From DSUN01 sp035527715 (GTDB lineage: Bacteria > Planctomycetota > PUPC01 > DSUN01): 64,000 nt of DNA. The DNA lies in the NCBI GenBank assembly GCA_035527715.1, contig DATKZY010000199.1, forward strand, positions 62,001 to 126,000, read 5' to 3'. A program made the translations under genes and the position numbers. Every line of letters starts with the position of its first letter. Position 1 is the first letter of the stretch. Below the pieces are notes generated by a model that did not search any database, was not told the origin of the DNA, and saw nothing but the letters and a program-made list of their open reading frames with translations. Below, piece after piece: positions 55,937 to 64,000 of this stretch.

Positions 55937-58558
55937 CTACTTGCGTGCGTCGGGCGCATTCGGGGTCTGCCCCAGCTTCCTGGCGGCCCGGGCCGCCGTG
56001 GAGTAGAGCCGAGCCGTGAGCGCCTGCCAGCCGAAGTGGTCCGTGGCAAACCCGATGCGGCCGTAGGCCTCGGGGCACGTGCGGCGGCAGTAGTTCAGGC
56101 GGTCCACGAGGAGCTGGCGGCATTCGGCGGCCAACTCGGGGCCGAGCTTATCGGCGTGCTCGCCGAGGGCCTCGGCCACGACCAGCATCGCCTCGGCCTC
56201 CTGCACCCCCTCGCGCACCTGCTCGAAGCGCACGGTGGGCGCCGGGCCGTCGGGGGCCGAATCCGCCAGGCGATACAGGTTCGGCTCGCGCTGCGCGCAG
56301 CTCGAGTGCGGCCAGCGGTTGAAGATGCGGTCGTACTTGCCGTCGGGGCGCTTCACCACGTACCAGTAGTCCAGCCCCATCCGCCCGAAGCCGCGCGTGC
56401 CGCAGTAGAGCGACCGCTCGGCCAGCGTGCGGTACTTGAGCAGCGAGAGCGTGTCGTCGAAGTTGTGGCGGATGAAGGCGACGCCGGGCCAGGTCCGCTG
56501 CTTCCACACGGGTGGCAGGCCCTTCGCAGGATCGGCCATCGCCATGCCGTAGCAGAACTCGTGGCACACGACGCGTCCGCCCCCCCTGTCGGCACGATAC
56601 GGCTCGGCCGCGCGGGTCGAGCTGTGGCAGCCGCGGGTCCACCCGGCCCCGCCGGGCACGATCTCGTCGAATGCCTTGAACACGGCGGAAGGGGCCGTGC
56701 CGTCGGAGAGGATGCCGAGGCAGAACGCCTTCTCCATCCCCTCCTTGGCCAAGCGCTCGCGGATGGCGTCGAGCACGGGCTTCCAGAAGCGCTTGCTCTC
56801 CTCGGTGCCGAAGGTGGGCACCTGCAGGTGCGTGCGCTTGCCATCGGGCTCGACCACGGTGACGGTGTTCTGCTGGTCGGCCTTGCGGGTCTCCCAGCCG
56901 CCCGAGTGCCACACCTGGAGCGCCACGAAGTCGGGCACGCCCAGGTGCTTCTTCACCAGGGCGATGTAGCGGTCGAAGACGCGGAAATCGTAGTCGAACG
57001 TTCCGTCGGCCTGCCGCACCCAGTAGACCATCCCCTCATCGTTGCCGAACTGCGTGCGGTCGGAGATTGGGATGTTGACGAGCTTGTTGCCGAGCTGGCC
57101 GAGGAGGCTGAAGCTCATCTCCATGAACTTCCAGTGCTCCTCGGACCACTCGGGCACACGGTAGCGGAGGGCGAGGCTGGTGGGCGACTGGTAGACGCCG
57201 GCAAACGTGCGGAAGCCGCGGGGATCGGGCAGCGTCCAGTCGGCCACGCGGAGCCGCACGGACACGGGAATCGGCTTCGCGCCCTCCGCCGTGATGGTCA
57301 CCATCCCGCTGTAGTCGCCCGCCGCGGCCTCACGCGGCACACACACGGTCACCCAGATGGGCTGCACGGCCCCGCCGCCCTTGCGCACGGGCACCTCGAC
57401 GGGTGCCGCCTCGCGCAGGCCGTCGAACCAGTCGGGCTGTTGATACGCCTGCCCGTTGAGGAACGGGAAGCGCACCCGCACCTGTGCCGCGGCAATCTCT
57501 TGGCCGCCCTCCCCCACAAGATCGCTCACCTGCACCTTCAAGCCCTTGACCGGCTCCGTCGAGCCGACCACGATCTGCCCGGAGAAGGCGCCGTTGCGGC
57601 AGCCCACGAGCGAGATCGGCTCGAGCTTCTCGCAGGGGTCGCCGGAATCGAGCACGGTCACCCGGTCGTTCACGTCGTGGTTCCACACCTGGAGGCCCTT
57701 CGGGCGGCCGGTGTTCGGCGTCGCACCGCTGCCGGCCGCCGTCAGGCTCACCTCGACAAGCCCGACGGGGACCCAGCCCGGTTCGCGCCCGCTGTGAGGC
57801 TCCTGGAACCACAGGGGCGCCGAGGAATGGTAGTCGCTGCGGTGCAGCTCGATGGCCAGGACGTTTGTCCCCTTCCGAAGGTGCTTGAGGGGCAGTTCCA
57901 CGGGTCCGAGGCGGCGCTCGCGCTTCGACACCCTTTCGGCCAGGTCTCTCTCCCCGGCCTTGATCCGCTTGTCTGCGTGATACGGGCCGGGAATGGGTTT
58001 CCCGGCGGAGTCCACGAAGGCATCCGGCGGGTAGGGCGCGCCGGGCGTCGCGGGCGCCAGGCCGGCCGCCGGCAGGTCCCGGCGCGCCACCTCCTGTCCG
58101 TTCAGGTACACGGCCACGCCGCCGCGGTACGTCGCCGAAAGCGACAGGGCGCCGACGGATGCGGGGTCCGTGACCTCGAACTTCCCCCGCAGGCAGAGCA
58201 GCCCCGTCGAGAACTCGACCCCCGGGCGGAAGACGGCCTGGGCGATCGAGCCGGGCAGCTTCTCCCCTGCCCTTGCGCGCGGCCAGGCCGCGTCGTCGAA
58301 GTCCGGCTTCGGCCACTCGGCCGGCGGCGGCTCGGTCTCGAGGAACTGGATGCCCGGATACGACCGGTAGGCCACCTTGACCGGCAGCACCGCTGCCGCC
58401 CTCCCCTCGGCGGCGGGGACGACGGGCTTCCGCAACGTCACGTGAAACCGCCAGAAACTCCCCCCGTCCAGGACCACCTGCCCCATGCCCGCCGGCTCCG
58501 CCGCTGCTGCGCCTGCCGCAACAACAGCGACTGCCAGAAGTGCCAGCGTCCGCCGCAT
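55937..58558 (-). CDS. Secreted multidomain glycoside-hydrolase-like protein (DUF4091/GH123-like architecture)
   Basis: The 873-residue protein starts at ATG 58558 behind AAGGAG; a 93-residue upstream extension of the frame has no coding character. Signal: LALLAVAVVAAGAAAA. It opens VVLDGGSFWRFHVTL, then jelly-roll (FDDAAWPRA, VYLNGQEVARRDLPAAG, GTNVLAIELHRSDYH), beta domain (LQVWNHDVNDRVTV, QPIWVTVCVPREAAAGDYSG, RVADWTLPDPRGF) and SEEHWKFMEMSFSLLGQLG. The strand holding WEYYTG or WDRYTG in the paralogues reads QVWHSGGWE, so the local acid differs and the mechanism may not be shared. The helical tail is present. First gene of the second operon, behind a candidate promoter at 58608-58637. Confidence 0.6.
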   Translation of the reverse strand: MRRTLALLAVAVVAAGAAAAEPAGMGQVVLDGGSFWRFHVTLRKPVVPAAEGRAAAVLPVKVAYRSYPGIQFLETEPPPAEWPKPDFDDAAWPRARAGEKLPGSIAQAVFRPGVEFSTGLLCLRGKFEVTDPASVGALSLSATYRGGVAVYLNGQEVARRDLPAAGLAPATPGAPYPPDAFVDSAGKPIPGPYHADKRIKAGERDLAERVSKRERRLGPVELPLKHLRKGTNVLAIELHRSDYHSSAPLWFQEPHSGREPGWVPVGLVEVSLTAAGSGATPNTGRPKGLQVWNHDVNDRVTVLDSGDPCEKLEPISLVGCRNGAFSGQIVVGSTEPVKGLKVQVSDLVGEGGQEIAAAQVRVRFPFLNGQAYQQPDWFDGLREAAPVEVPVRKGGGAVQPIWVTVCVPREAAAGDYSGMVTITAEGAKPIPVSVRLRVADWTLPDPRGFRTFAGVYQSPTSLALRYRVPEWSEEHWKFMEMSFSLLGQLGNKLVNIPISDRTQFGNDEGMVYWVRQADGTFDYDFRVFDRYIALVKKHLGVPDFVALQVWHSGGWETRKADQQNTVTVVEPDGKRTHLQVPTFGTEESKRFWKPVLDAIRERLAKEGMEKAFCLGILSDGTAPSAVFKAFDEIVPGGAGWTRGCHSSTRAAEPYRADRGGGRVVCHEFCYGMAMADPAKGLPPVWKQRTWPGVAFIRHNFDDTLSLLKYRTLAERSLYCGTRGFGRMGLDYWYVVKRPDGKYDRIFNRWPHSSCAQREPNLYRLADSAPDGPAPTVRFEQVREGVQEAEAMLVVAEALGEHADKLGPELAAECRQLLVDRLNYCRRTCPEAYGRIGFATDHFGWQALTARLYSTAARAARKLGQTPNAPDARK

Positions 58559-58607
58559 CCCCTTCTCCTTGCGCCCAGCGTGCGGAGTCACGCCCTGCTG
58601 CACGCCC

Positions 58608-58637
58608 ATAGTAAGACACGATGCCGGGGGAAAGCAA
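58608..58637 (-). promoter_or_regulatory. Candidate promoter of the second propeller/hydrolase operon
   Basis: On the minus strand TTGCTT (58632-58637), 18 nt, TACTAT (58608-58613), about 45 nt before the start at 58558. Confidence 0.45.
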
Positions 58638-58756
58638 GCAGCGGGCGGGACCCTCGCGGCCCGGCCCTCTGCACCGAGTGGCGACAGCCGTTCCCGGAGC
58701 GGAAGTGGGGCAACCTCGCCCCAGGGGTTGCCAGGGTCTTCTCGCGTAAGAAGCGC

Positions 58757-58785
58757 TTGACTTCCGGCTCCTCGCGAAGTACGAT
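58757..58785 (+). promoter_or_regulatory. Candidate promoter of the 58867 gene
   Basis: TTGACT (58757-58762), 17 nt, TACGAT (58780-58785). Confidence 0.5.
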
Positions 58786-58866
58786 TCCCGTGGTCGTGAC
58801 ATGGGCAGCGGGGCAACCTGCTGCCCACCTCTCTCACCCCAGGGCGAGCGTTTCAGGAGGTCAGGC

Positions 58867-59157
58867 ATGACGTGTCCAGAACCGAATCCCAGCCCCAAGT
58901 ATCCGGATCCAGACCCGGACCTCACGTATCACATCATGATGTGGGGAATGCTCGACAGCGAGCCGGAGCGCTGGCCGCTCGTAGCAAGCTCGGACGACAT
59001 CAAGAAGTTGCGGAAGCTCGGGTCGTACCCGGGCACTGTGGTCTACGCACGGCGGTCTGCCTACACCGCAATCCTCCTCGAGAACAAGGAATTGACGCTC
59101 GTCAACCCGCCGGGGACTCACCACGGAGGCATCTTCGAGCTTCGGAGGAAAGCGTAA
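58867..59157 (+). CDS. Small hypothetical protein
   Basis: The 96-residue protein starts at ATG 58867 with a perfect AGGAGG six bases upstream. It is acidic and proline-rich at the start (EPNPSPKYPDPDPDLTYH), then has a compact alpha/beta part: ERWPLVASSDDIKKLRKLGS, VVYARRSAYTAILLENKELTL and a His-rich end (PPGTHHGGIFEL). No signal peptide or known motif is recognised. It is followed after 41 nt by a lipoprotein gene on the same strand and may share its transcript. Good SD and codon use support it as real; function unknown. Confidence 0.65.
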   Translation: MTCPEPNPSPKYPDPDPDLTYHIMMWGMLDSEPERWPLVASSDDIKKLRKLGSYPGTVVYARRSAYTAILLENKELTLVNPPGTHHGGIFELRRKA

Positions 59158-59198
59158 GGCCCCCGCTAGCTGCCATGCAGGCCCAAAGGAGAGGAGCT

Positions 59199-60488
59199 AT
59201 GAACGGACGACGCTGTGCGCTCGTGGTGTGCGTGGTCCTGGCGGCCGTTGCGGGCTGCGCCAGGCCGTGGCTGACCAACCGGTATTGGGCGGCGCTCTCG
59301 ATGCGGGCATGGACAAAGGATCCGCATGCGACCGTCTCAGTCTTCGTCTGTGAACCTGAGGCACCCGGTGGGGCCTCGCCGGTGTTGCTCGCCCTCAGCC
59401 CGGCGGGGCAAGAAGCCCTCATCAAGGCCATCGCCGTCAACTGCCAGAAGCCGGCCGACCTGCTGGCAGCCCTGAGCCAGCCCCCCAGTTCCGAGCGCCC
59501 CGGCGCAACGGAGATTGACCGAACGATCATCAAGAAGCGCCTGGTGTTCTCCGTGGGGAAGAAGCTCTTCCTCCGACCTGCGAACAGGCTTGACCAGTTG
59601 GAACTGACCGTGAAGCTCCCGAACGACGCGGCCGATTTCCGGTCATGGAACAAGTTCCAGACGGAGTACAAGACAGTGGAAATCGGCAAGCTCACGGCGG
59701 ACAGTTCGGACGAGATATCAGCGTTGCTGAAAGGCAGCGGCGAAGGCGGCTCCGGCGAGGCCAAGTACACAGGCAAACGCTCCCTCAAGGAGGACGTGAC
59801 CCTGCGGCAGCAATACGTCCAACTGAGCGGCGCGCTGCAACCCAGGGAACTCAAGATCGTCCAAGAGGGAGTCGCAGAGATTGACCTGATGGGCAACTCC
59901 ACAGTCGATCTCACCCTCGCCCTCCGCCGCGAGGAGCATCCCATCATGGTGGTCCGCTTCGGCACGCTCAAGCGCGGCGACGGCAGGTACACCGATCCCA
60001 AGGACGTGAGTTACGAGAGGCTGCCGCTGTTCATCCCGTGCCTGCCGCCCGCTAAGGCTGAGGTCCAGGGGCAGCCGCAGAGACACGACGTCAAGGCGTC
60101 CGTCGAGGGGCGGTACCGCATCAGGAAGGTGTTCTGGGGAGGCTACTCGACCGTGGAGGGAGACGACTGCGTGCTTTTCCTCCACGGAACGGTCGGCGCC
60201 CCGCCCGATGGGGCCACACTCGTCCACCAGGAGGAGATCAAGGCATTGCGTGCCACCTGGCAGATCGCCGACTCGTTCATGGAAGACAGCCAGAAACTGA
60301 AGGTGGGGATCGGCGAGATGGAGTTCGCAACGTTCCAGAGCGCGGCCGCCTTCCTGCAATGGGTCCAGTCGGTGGACATCCACCCCGATATCCACGTCAA
60401 GGTCGGCTCGGAGACCCTCTACCTGGGCAAGAACCCCCTTTCCAAGGACGAGGTGGACAAGCTAGCGGTCATCGCGCACGTGCGGTAG
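59199..60488 (+). CDS. Predicted lipoprotein of unknown function
   Basis: The 429-residue protein starts at ATG 59199 behind AGGAG. Its N-terminus is a lipoprotein signal: RRCALVVCVVLAAVAGCARP, with Cys20 the predicted lipidation site after VAG. The rest is mixed alpha/beta with no recognised domain. A charged low-complexity stretch (ALLKGSGEGGSGEAKY) lies near residue 180, and LQWVQSVDIHPDIHVKVG is near the end. It is probably anchored to a membrane facing the periplasm. It belongs to no family I can name. Together with the small upstream gene it forms a short plus-strand unit, with a new promoter before the next gene. Confidence 0.7.
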   Translation: MNGRRCALVVCVVLAAVAGCARPWLTNRYWAALSMRAWTKDPHATVSVFVCEPEAPGGASPVLLALSPAGQEALIKAIAVNCQKPADLLAALSQPPSSERPGATEIDRTIIKKRLVFSVGKKLFLRPANRLDQLELTVKLPNDAADFRSWNKFQTEYKTVEIGKLTADSSDEISALLKGSGEGGSGEAKYTGKRSLKEDVTLRQQYVQLSGALQPRELKIVQEGVAEIDLMGNSTVDLTLALRREEHPIMVVRFGTLKRGDGRYTDPKDVSYERLPLFIPCLPPAKAEVQGQPQRHDVKASVEGRYRIRKVFWGGYSTVEGDDCVLFLHGTVGAPPDGATLVHQEEIKALRATWQIADSFMEDSQKLKVGIGEMEFATFQSAAAFLQWVQSVDIHPDIHVKVGSETLYLGKNPLSKDEVDKLAVIAHVR

Positions 60489-60515
60489 TGCGCCCAGCAC
60501 GACCCCACGCCACGG

Positions 60516-60544
60516 TTGATCCAGGCGCGTGGTTCCGCTATGCT
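60516..60544 (+). promoter_or_regulatory. Sigma-70 promoter of the ThuA-like gene
   Basis: TTGATC (60516-60521), 17 nt, TATGCT (60539-60544), giving a leader of about 65 nt. Confidence 0.55.
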
Positions 60545-60616
60545 ACTCCCAGCCGGGAGCGTCGCCAGGGAGCGGCGCAGGTCCGCCGAGGCACATAGGC
60601 CGAAAGGAGATGCTCG

Positions 60617-61348
60617 ATGCGTGCGAGGACTTTGGTCGCGCTGCTCATCGCGGGAACGCTGGCCGGGGCGGCAGTCGCCGCCGAGGCCGGGGCGAAGCTC
60701 AAGGTGCTCGTGGTCTGGGGCGGCCACGGCTTCAATCACGACGCCTTCTTCAAGATGTTCCAGGACAACCCCGCCATCACCTGCACCGAGGCGAAGCACG
60801 ACAAGACCTCCGAGGTCTACGGCCGCGAGGACCTGCTGAGCTACGACGTGGTCGTCCTGTACGACTTCTGGCAGAAGATCACCGACGAGCAGAAGGCGAA
60901 GTTCCTCTCCCTCTTCGAGAAGGGCGTCGGCCTCATCGTCCTCCACCACGCTCTGGCCACCTATCAGGACTGGCCGGAGTTCGAGAAGGCCGTCGGCGGC
61001 AAGTTCCTCCTCAAGGACGAGGAGGCCAATGGGGTCAAGACCCCCAAGTCCGGCACCGGCGGCGGCCCCATCGCCCTCCACGTGGTCTCCAAGGACCACG
61101 CGATCACCAAGGGCATGGAGGACTTCACGCTCCAGGACGAGTACTACAACAAGTGCCGCGTGAGCCAGGACGTGACGCTCCTGCTCACGACGGACAACCC
61201 GAAGAACCAGAAGGAAGTGGCCTGGTGCCGCGAGCAGGGCAAGTCGCGCGTCCTCTATATCATGAGCGGCCACGACCAGAAGGTCTACAACGACCCCAAC
61301 TTCCGCAAGATCCTGGCCAACGCCATCCAGTGGGCCGCGAGGAAGTAA
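60617..61348 (+). CDS. Secreted ThuA-like domain protein
   Basis: The 243-residue protein has a signal peptide (LVALLIAGTLAGAAVAA) and a ThuA fold, which belongs to the class I glutamine amidotransferase-like superfamily. KLKVLVVWGGHGFNHDAFFKM opens the domain, then YDVVVLYDFW, the elbow strand GVGLIVLHHAL, then ITKGMEDFTLQDEYYN, DVTLLLTTDN, VAWCREQGKSRVLYIMSGHD and DPNFRKILANAIQWA. The usual nucleophile Cys is His in this family (LHHAL). ThuA-like domains are linked to sugar uptake and sugar-processing gene sets and are abundant in planctomycetes. ATG 60617 has AAGGAG upstream. Reaction unknown, binding to a sugar possible. It converges on the SGNH gene. Confidence 0.85.
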   Translation: MRARTLVALLIAGTLAGAAVAAEAGAKLKVLVVWGGHGFNHDAFFKMFQDNPAITCTEAKHDKTSEVYGREDLLSYDVVVLYDFWQKITDEQKAKFLSLFEKGVGLIVLHHALATYQDWPEFEKAVGGKFLLKDEEANGVKTPKSGTGGGPIALHVVSKDHAITKGMEDFTLQDEYYNKCRVSQDVTLLLTTDNPKNQKEVAWCREQGKSRVLYIMSGHDQKVYNDPNFRKILANAIQWAARK

Positions 61349-61370
61349 CGGGGGGAACGGCGCGAGGCGC

Positions 61371-62114
61371 CTACTCACTGCCCTTGGGCTGGGAAGCGGC
61401 CTTGCTGCCAGGCCCCTGCTCAGGATCCTTCTTGGGCGAGCCGCGCAGCATGGCGCGGACCCTCTCGGCCACCCGCTCGGCGAGGAACTGGTAGCCTTCC
61501 TTCGTGAAGTGGCAATCGCCGGGGGGCTGGAGCTCGCGGCGCCGCGGCAGCACGAGTGAGTAGAGGTCGTGGATGGGGATGCCGCTCTCCTCCATGACCT
61601 TCCTGGCCGCGTCGTTGTAGGCCGCCGTGTTCGGGTAGAAGGGCGTGGTGGCCGCCCACACGAGCTTGGCGCCGGTGGCCTTGAGCTTCCCGACCAGTTC
61701 CGCGAGGTTCTTCTGGTACTCGGCGATGGGGGTCTGCGGGGGGTTCCCCTTCAGATCGTGGATCCCCCAGTTGAAGTGGATCACGCTCCACTTGGCCCTG
61801 GGCAGGTACTCGTGGAGATGCTCCAGAGCGTACCGGGTCCCCCTGGAGCAGAAGCAACTGACCTCGGCCTCGCCCTCCAGCGCGGCCTTCGTCGGGGCGT
61901 GGTAGCCCAGGGCGATCGAGTCCCCGATCAGCAGCACCTGCGGCAGCGCGTCTTTCGCCGGCGGGTTCCTGCCGGCGGACTGCCACCAATACGCGGCGAG
62001 GCCCCCCAGAAGGCAACCCAGCGCCACGAGCGTCCTGACCACGCGCCAGCTCCTCCGCGGCCGCGCGCTCCCGGCGGCCATCGCCTCGGGGCTTCGCGGG
62101 AGTGACTCGGCCAC
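61371..62114 (-). CDS. Membrane-anchored SGNH/GDSL hydrolase
   Basis: The 247-residue protein has one N-terminal membrane segment (LVALGCLLGGLAAYWW) and the SGNH blocks in order: block I LLIGDSIALGY with Ser66, block III-like HFNWGIHD (Asn115, His119/Asp120) and block V GDCHFTKEGY near residues 214-223. Such enzymes remove or transfer acyl groups on polysaccharides. GTG 62114 was chosen for the AGGAGGT upstream (spacing 11); ATG 62081 is an alternative that still includes the membrane segment. It directly follows the SGNH-like and MBOAT genes on the same strand, so it likely handles the acyl groups that they move. The tail (SPKKDPEQGPGSKAASQPKG) is disordered. Confidence 0.8.
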   Translation of the reverse strand: MAESLPRSPEAMAAGSARPRRSWRVVRTLVALGCLLGGLAAYWWQSAGRNPPAKDALPQVLLIGDSIALGYHAPTKAALEGEAEVSCFCSRGTRYALEHLHEYLPRAKWSVIHFNWGIHDLKGNPPQTPIAEYQKNLAELVGKLKATGAKLVWAATTPFYPNTAAYNDAARKVMEESGIPIHDLYSLVLPRRRELQPPGDCHFTKEGYQFLAERVAERVRAMLRGSPKKDPEQGPGSKAASQPKGSE

Positions 62115-62130
62115 GATTCCGTCCCACCTC

Positions 62131-63189
62131 CTACATCGGTCCGGCGCCCTTCCCCTGCACGACGCCGCGCCGGCACAACTCATCGGCCAGGTACCCAGTA
62201 AACCGCGCCGTGTCCCGGAAGTCAAGGTGGACATCGTCGGGGCACGCGAACTCGGCGAAGGACGGCACGTCCTCGTGGTGGATCGTCACGGCGCTCGTGT
62301 TGGCCGCCAGAACGTCCCAGTACTTCCATCGCGGGAACAGCTTGTCCTCCAGCGCCTTGCGTTCGCCGCGGCTGATGGGCCGCAGGAGGACGACTGCTCC
62401 GCCTCTGCCCTGGATGCGGCGGACCCTCCGCTCGATCTCGGCGACGCGCGCGCGCCACCCCTCATCCGAGATGGTGAGCTGATCGAACGTGGGGCCGCGC
62501 CGCCGGGCCGCGCCGCCCTCCGCGGGCCTCTGCTCCTCCACCTTCTCCACCACGCGCCTCGAGAAATCAATGTCCCGCGACCGGTCGCCGTGGGTGACGA
62601 CGAAGTACGGCGTGGGCAGCCGCCGCCGCGCGAGGAACTCCTGCGCAACCCGCTCGAGGGCGAGGTTCGGATGCAGGACGACAAGCCGCTCCTGGAGAGC
62701 CGTCCGCATCACACGGTTCAGCCTCTTGTTCAGGCTCCACTCGGAGTGGTAGTAACGCACGAACGGCTCCTGCGCGTCGGCAACCTCGGGAAGAAGGCCG
62801 GCTTCGGTGACGGCGCACAGCACCGTGCCGCGAAAGGACTCATCCTCCGCCAGGTCGTTCAGCGTGGCAAACGGGCCGGCCCCCGCGACGGCCAGATTGA
62901 GGACCTGATACCCGGGGCACTTCTCGAGGAACGCCCTGGACACGAAGGCGCACTGGATCCGCGACGCGCCCAGGACACACAGGGTGTCGCGCCCCGCGCC
63001 GGAGGCCCGCTCCCGCACGACGCACCACGAGTCCCTGTCGTCGTTCACCGACGGCACGTGGCCCCTGGCGCGCCAGAATGCCTCGAGCCCCCCGAGCACC
63101 GCGAGGGCAAGCAGCGCGGCGACCGCGTGAGTCCTGCCCCAGGGGCCGGGCGGCACGCGCGGGTCAGAACTGGAAGTAGATGAATGCAC
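62131..63189 (-). CDS. SGNH-like membrane protein, partner of the MBOAT acyltransferase
   Basis: The 352-residue protein has one N-terminal membrane helix (AVAALLALAVLGGLEAFW). An SGNH-like fold follows, with the nucleophile motif LGASRIQCAF (Ser76) and the C-terminal Asp-His pair in CPDDVHLDFRDTARFTGYL. Between them are a basic stretch and RGGAVVLLRPISRG. This matches the AlgX/AlgJ or DltD-like proteins that receive acyl groups from an MBOAT partner and pass them to an exopolysaccharide. Its start at 63189 overlaps the end of the MBOAT gene by 26 bp, a strong sign of co-translation. The substrate is not identified. Confidence 0.75.
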   Translation of the reverse strand: MHSSTSSSDPRVPPGPWGRTHAVAALLALAVLGGLEAFWRARGHVPSVNDDRDSWCVVRERASGAGRDTLCVLGASRIQCAFVSRAFLEKCPGYQVLNLAVAGAGPFATLNDLAEDESFRGTVLCAVTEAGLLPEVADAQEPFVRYYHSEWSLNKRLNRVMRTALQERLVVLHPNLALERVAQEFLARRRLPTPYFVVTHGDRSRDIDFSRRVVEKVEEQRPAEGGAARRRGPTFDQLTISDEGWRARVAEIERRVRRIQGRGGAVVLLRPISRGERKALEDKLFPRWKYWDVLAANTSAVTIHHEDVPSFAEFACPDDVHLDFRDTARFTGYLADELCRRGVVQGKGAGPM

Positions 63190-64000
63190 GGTCCTCTCCA
63201 GAAAGCGTCACAATCGCGATCATCAGCGACGCGAGGACGAGCGAGCGGAGCCACCAGGGGCAGCGTGCCACAAGCGCCTCCAGCGAGGAATCGCGAAGGA
63301 GCCAGTGCAGCAGCAGAATCCCGATCGTGATGCCCAGCACGACGGCCACCTTCCCCATGCCCAGCGCGGGCTGGCCTTGAGCGCCGCCCCCTCCGAACAT
63401 GCTGGCCAACATCGCAGAGGCCGCCCCAAGACTGCGCGCCCGGAAGAACACCCACCCCACACATACCATCAGGAAGGTGGCGAGCGCCAGCCCCGCGCGC
63501 ACCGGGTTCCGGCGCCAGAACGCGCCTCGTGGGACGACCCACAGCAGAACCCGCTCGATGGCCAGGTACACCCCGTGCAAGACGCCCCAGAGCACAAACG
63601 TCCAGGACGCGCCGTGCCACAGCCCGCCGAGGAACATGGTCACGGAGAGGTTGCGGAGCGGCCTCAGGCCCTCGCCGCGGTTGCCCCCCATCGGGATGTA
63701 GAGGTAGTCGCGCAGCCACGTCGAGAGCGAAATGTGCCACCGGCGCCAGAAGTCCGAGAACCCGATCGCCGCGTAGGGGAACCGGAAGTTGTCGGGCAGC
63801 GCGAAGCCCAGACACAGCGCGATGCCAACGGCGCACGACGAATACCCCGCGAAGTCGCAGAAGATCTGGCCCGCGAACGCGAACGTGCCGGTCCACGCAC
63901 CGCAAAAGCCGGGGCACGCCTGAGGGTCGTAGACCTGCTCGCTCACGGGCGCCAGGAGGCCATCGGCCACCACAACCTTCTCGAACAGGCCCAGCAGCAG
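63164..64000 (-). CDS. MBOAT-family O-acyltransferase, AlgI-like (N-terminus beyond window)
   Basis: The last 278 residues of an MBOAT are visible; the start lies past the window end. FFEKVVVADG-like LLGLFEKVVVADGLLAPV, GYSSCAVGIALCLGFALPDNF, WRRWHISLSTWLRDYLYIPM and GGLWHGASWTFVLWG are the AlgI/PatA-type core, with the conserved His in GGLWHGA. Several membrane helices follow, ending IYFQF. MBOATs move acyl groups across the membrane to modify alginate, peptidoglycan, cellulose or other glycans. With the two SGNH proteins downstream on the same strand it forms a complete-looking O-acylation module for an unidentified surface polymer. Confidence 0.9.
   Translation of the reverse strand: MLLGLFEKVVVADGLLAPVSEQVYDPQACPGFCGAWTGTFAFAGQIFCDFAGYSSCAVGIALCLGFALPDNFRFPYAAIGFSDFWRRWHISLSTWLRDYLYIPMGGNRGEGLRPLRNLSVTMFLGGLWHGASWTFVLWGVLHGVYLAIERVLLWVVPRGAFWRRNPVRAGLALATFLMVCVGWVFFRARSLGAASAMLASMFGGGGAQGQPALGMGKVAVVLGITIGILLLHWLLRDSSLEALVARCPWWLRSLVLASLMIAIVTLSGEDRAFIYFQF

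Larger units (their letters stand above)
58559..58866. other. Divergent intergenic region with two promoters
   Basis: The 308-nt gap carries the minus promoter at 58608-58637 and the plus promoter at 58757-58785. GC-rich short inverted words near 58700-58735 and 58800-58830 (GGGGCAACC with GGTTGCC; GGGCAGC with GCTGCCC) are the only other structure. Confidence 0.55.

Overview
This window reads as one contig stretch from a GC-rich, free-living Gram-negative-type bacterium, most likely a planctomycete or a close PVC-superphylum relative. That placement is inference. It rests on the large number of secreted beta-propeller proteins, the many REP-type hairpins (some read in frame as peptides such as TGFQPV), a REP-associated transposase, and Tat-exported sugar-isomerase-like proteins. 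No rRNA, tRNA, CRISPR array, prophage or complete insertion sequence was seen. Recognisable promoters are ordinary sigma-70 types (TTGAyN, 16-18 nt, TAtrAT).

Layout. 1-2.9 kb: tail of a FucI/AraA-fold protein, a HicB-type antitoxin broken by a frameshift in a G-run, a methyltransferase and a RAYT transposase. 2.9-6.4 kb (minus): transketolase, then an aldehyde dehydrogenase, with a long hairpin between them. 6.7-38.0 kb: a divergent promoter separates a TIM-barrel hydrolase-like gene (minus) from a 13-gene, 29.6-kb plus-strand run of exported proteins. These are a multidomain glycosidase-like protein, two PQQ-type propellers (one fused to a degenerate methyltransferase domain), a PcRGLX-like putative lyase, six FlgD-Ig/NHL propellers, two tandem NHL proteins and one further repeat protein. 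Most junctions are ATGA/GTGA overlaps or gaps of a few bases, so the run looks like one translationally coupled operon.

38.0-44.1 kb: a metzincin-like protein with a damaged zinc motif, a HEAT protein, a membrane protein next to a REP cluster, a CYTH enzyme coupled to a Tat-exported FucI-fold protein, and a SirB1/TPR protein. 44.1-45.1 kb is a gene-free island of hairpins. 45.2-48.9 kb: a fused E1 alpha-beta 2-oxoacid dehydrogenase, a SWIM protein, a small secreted ORF and a DUF433/DUF5615 toxin-antitoxin pair. 49.0-58.6 kb (minus): a second four-gene operon built from the same parts as the large one (two glycosidase-like proteins, an FG-GAP protein, a seventh FlgD/NHL propeller). 58.9-64.0 kb: a small unknown gene, a lipoprotein, a ThuA-like protein, and an MBOAT/SGNH pair plus a second SGNH hydrolase that look like an envelope O-acylation module.

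The most distinctive content is the seven-member FlgD-Ig/NHL propeller family. Every member carries a C-terminal C-x-C motif, in most members followed by x3-RFDVD-x-x-GR. They are co-transcribed with glycan-active-looking proteins, which suggests a cell-surface or extracellular carbohydrate system with no obvious named counterpart. No transporter, TonB receptor, sulfatase or dedicated regulator is present in the window.
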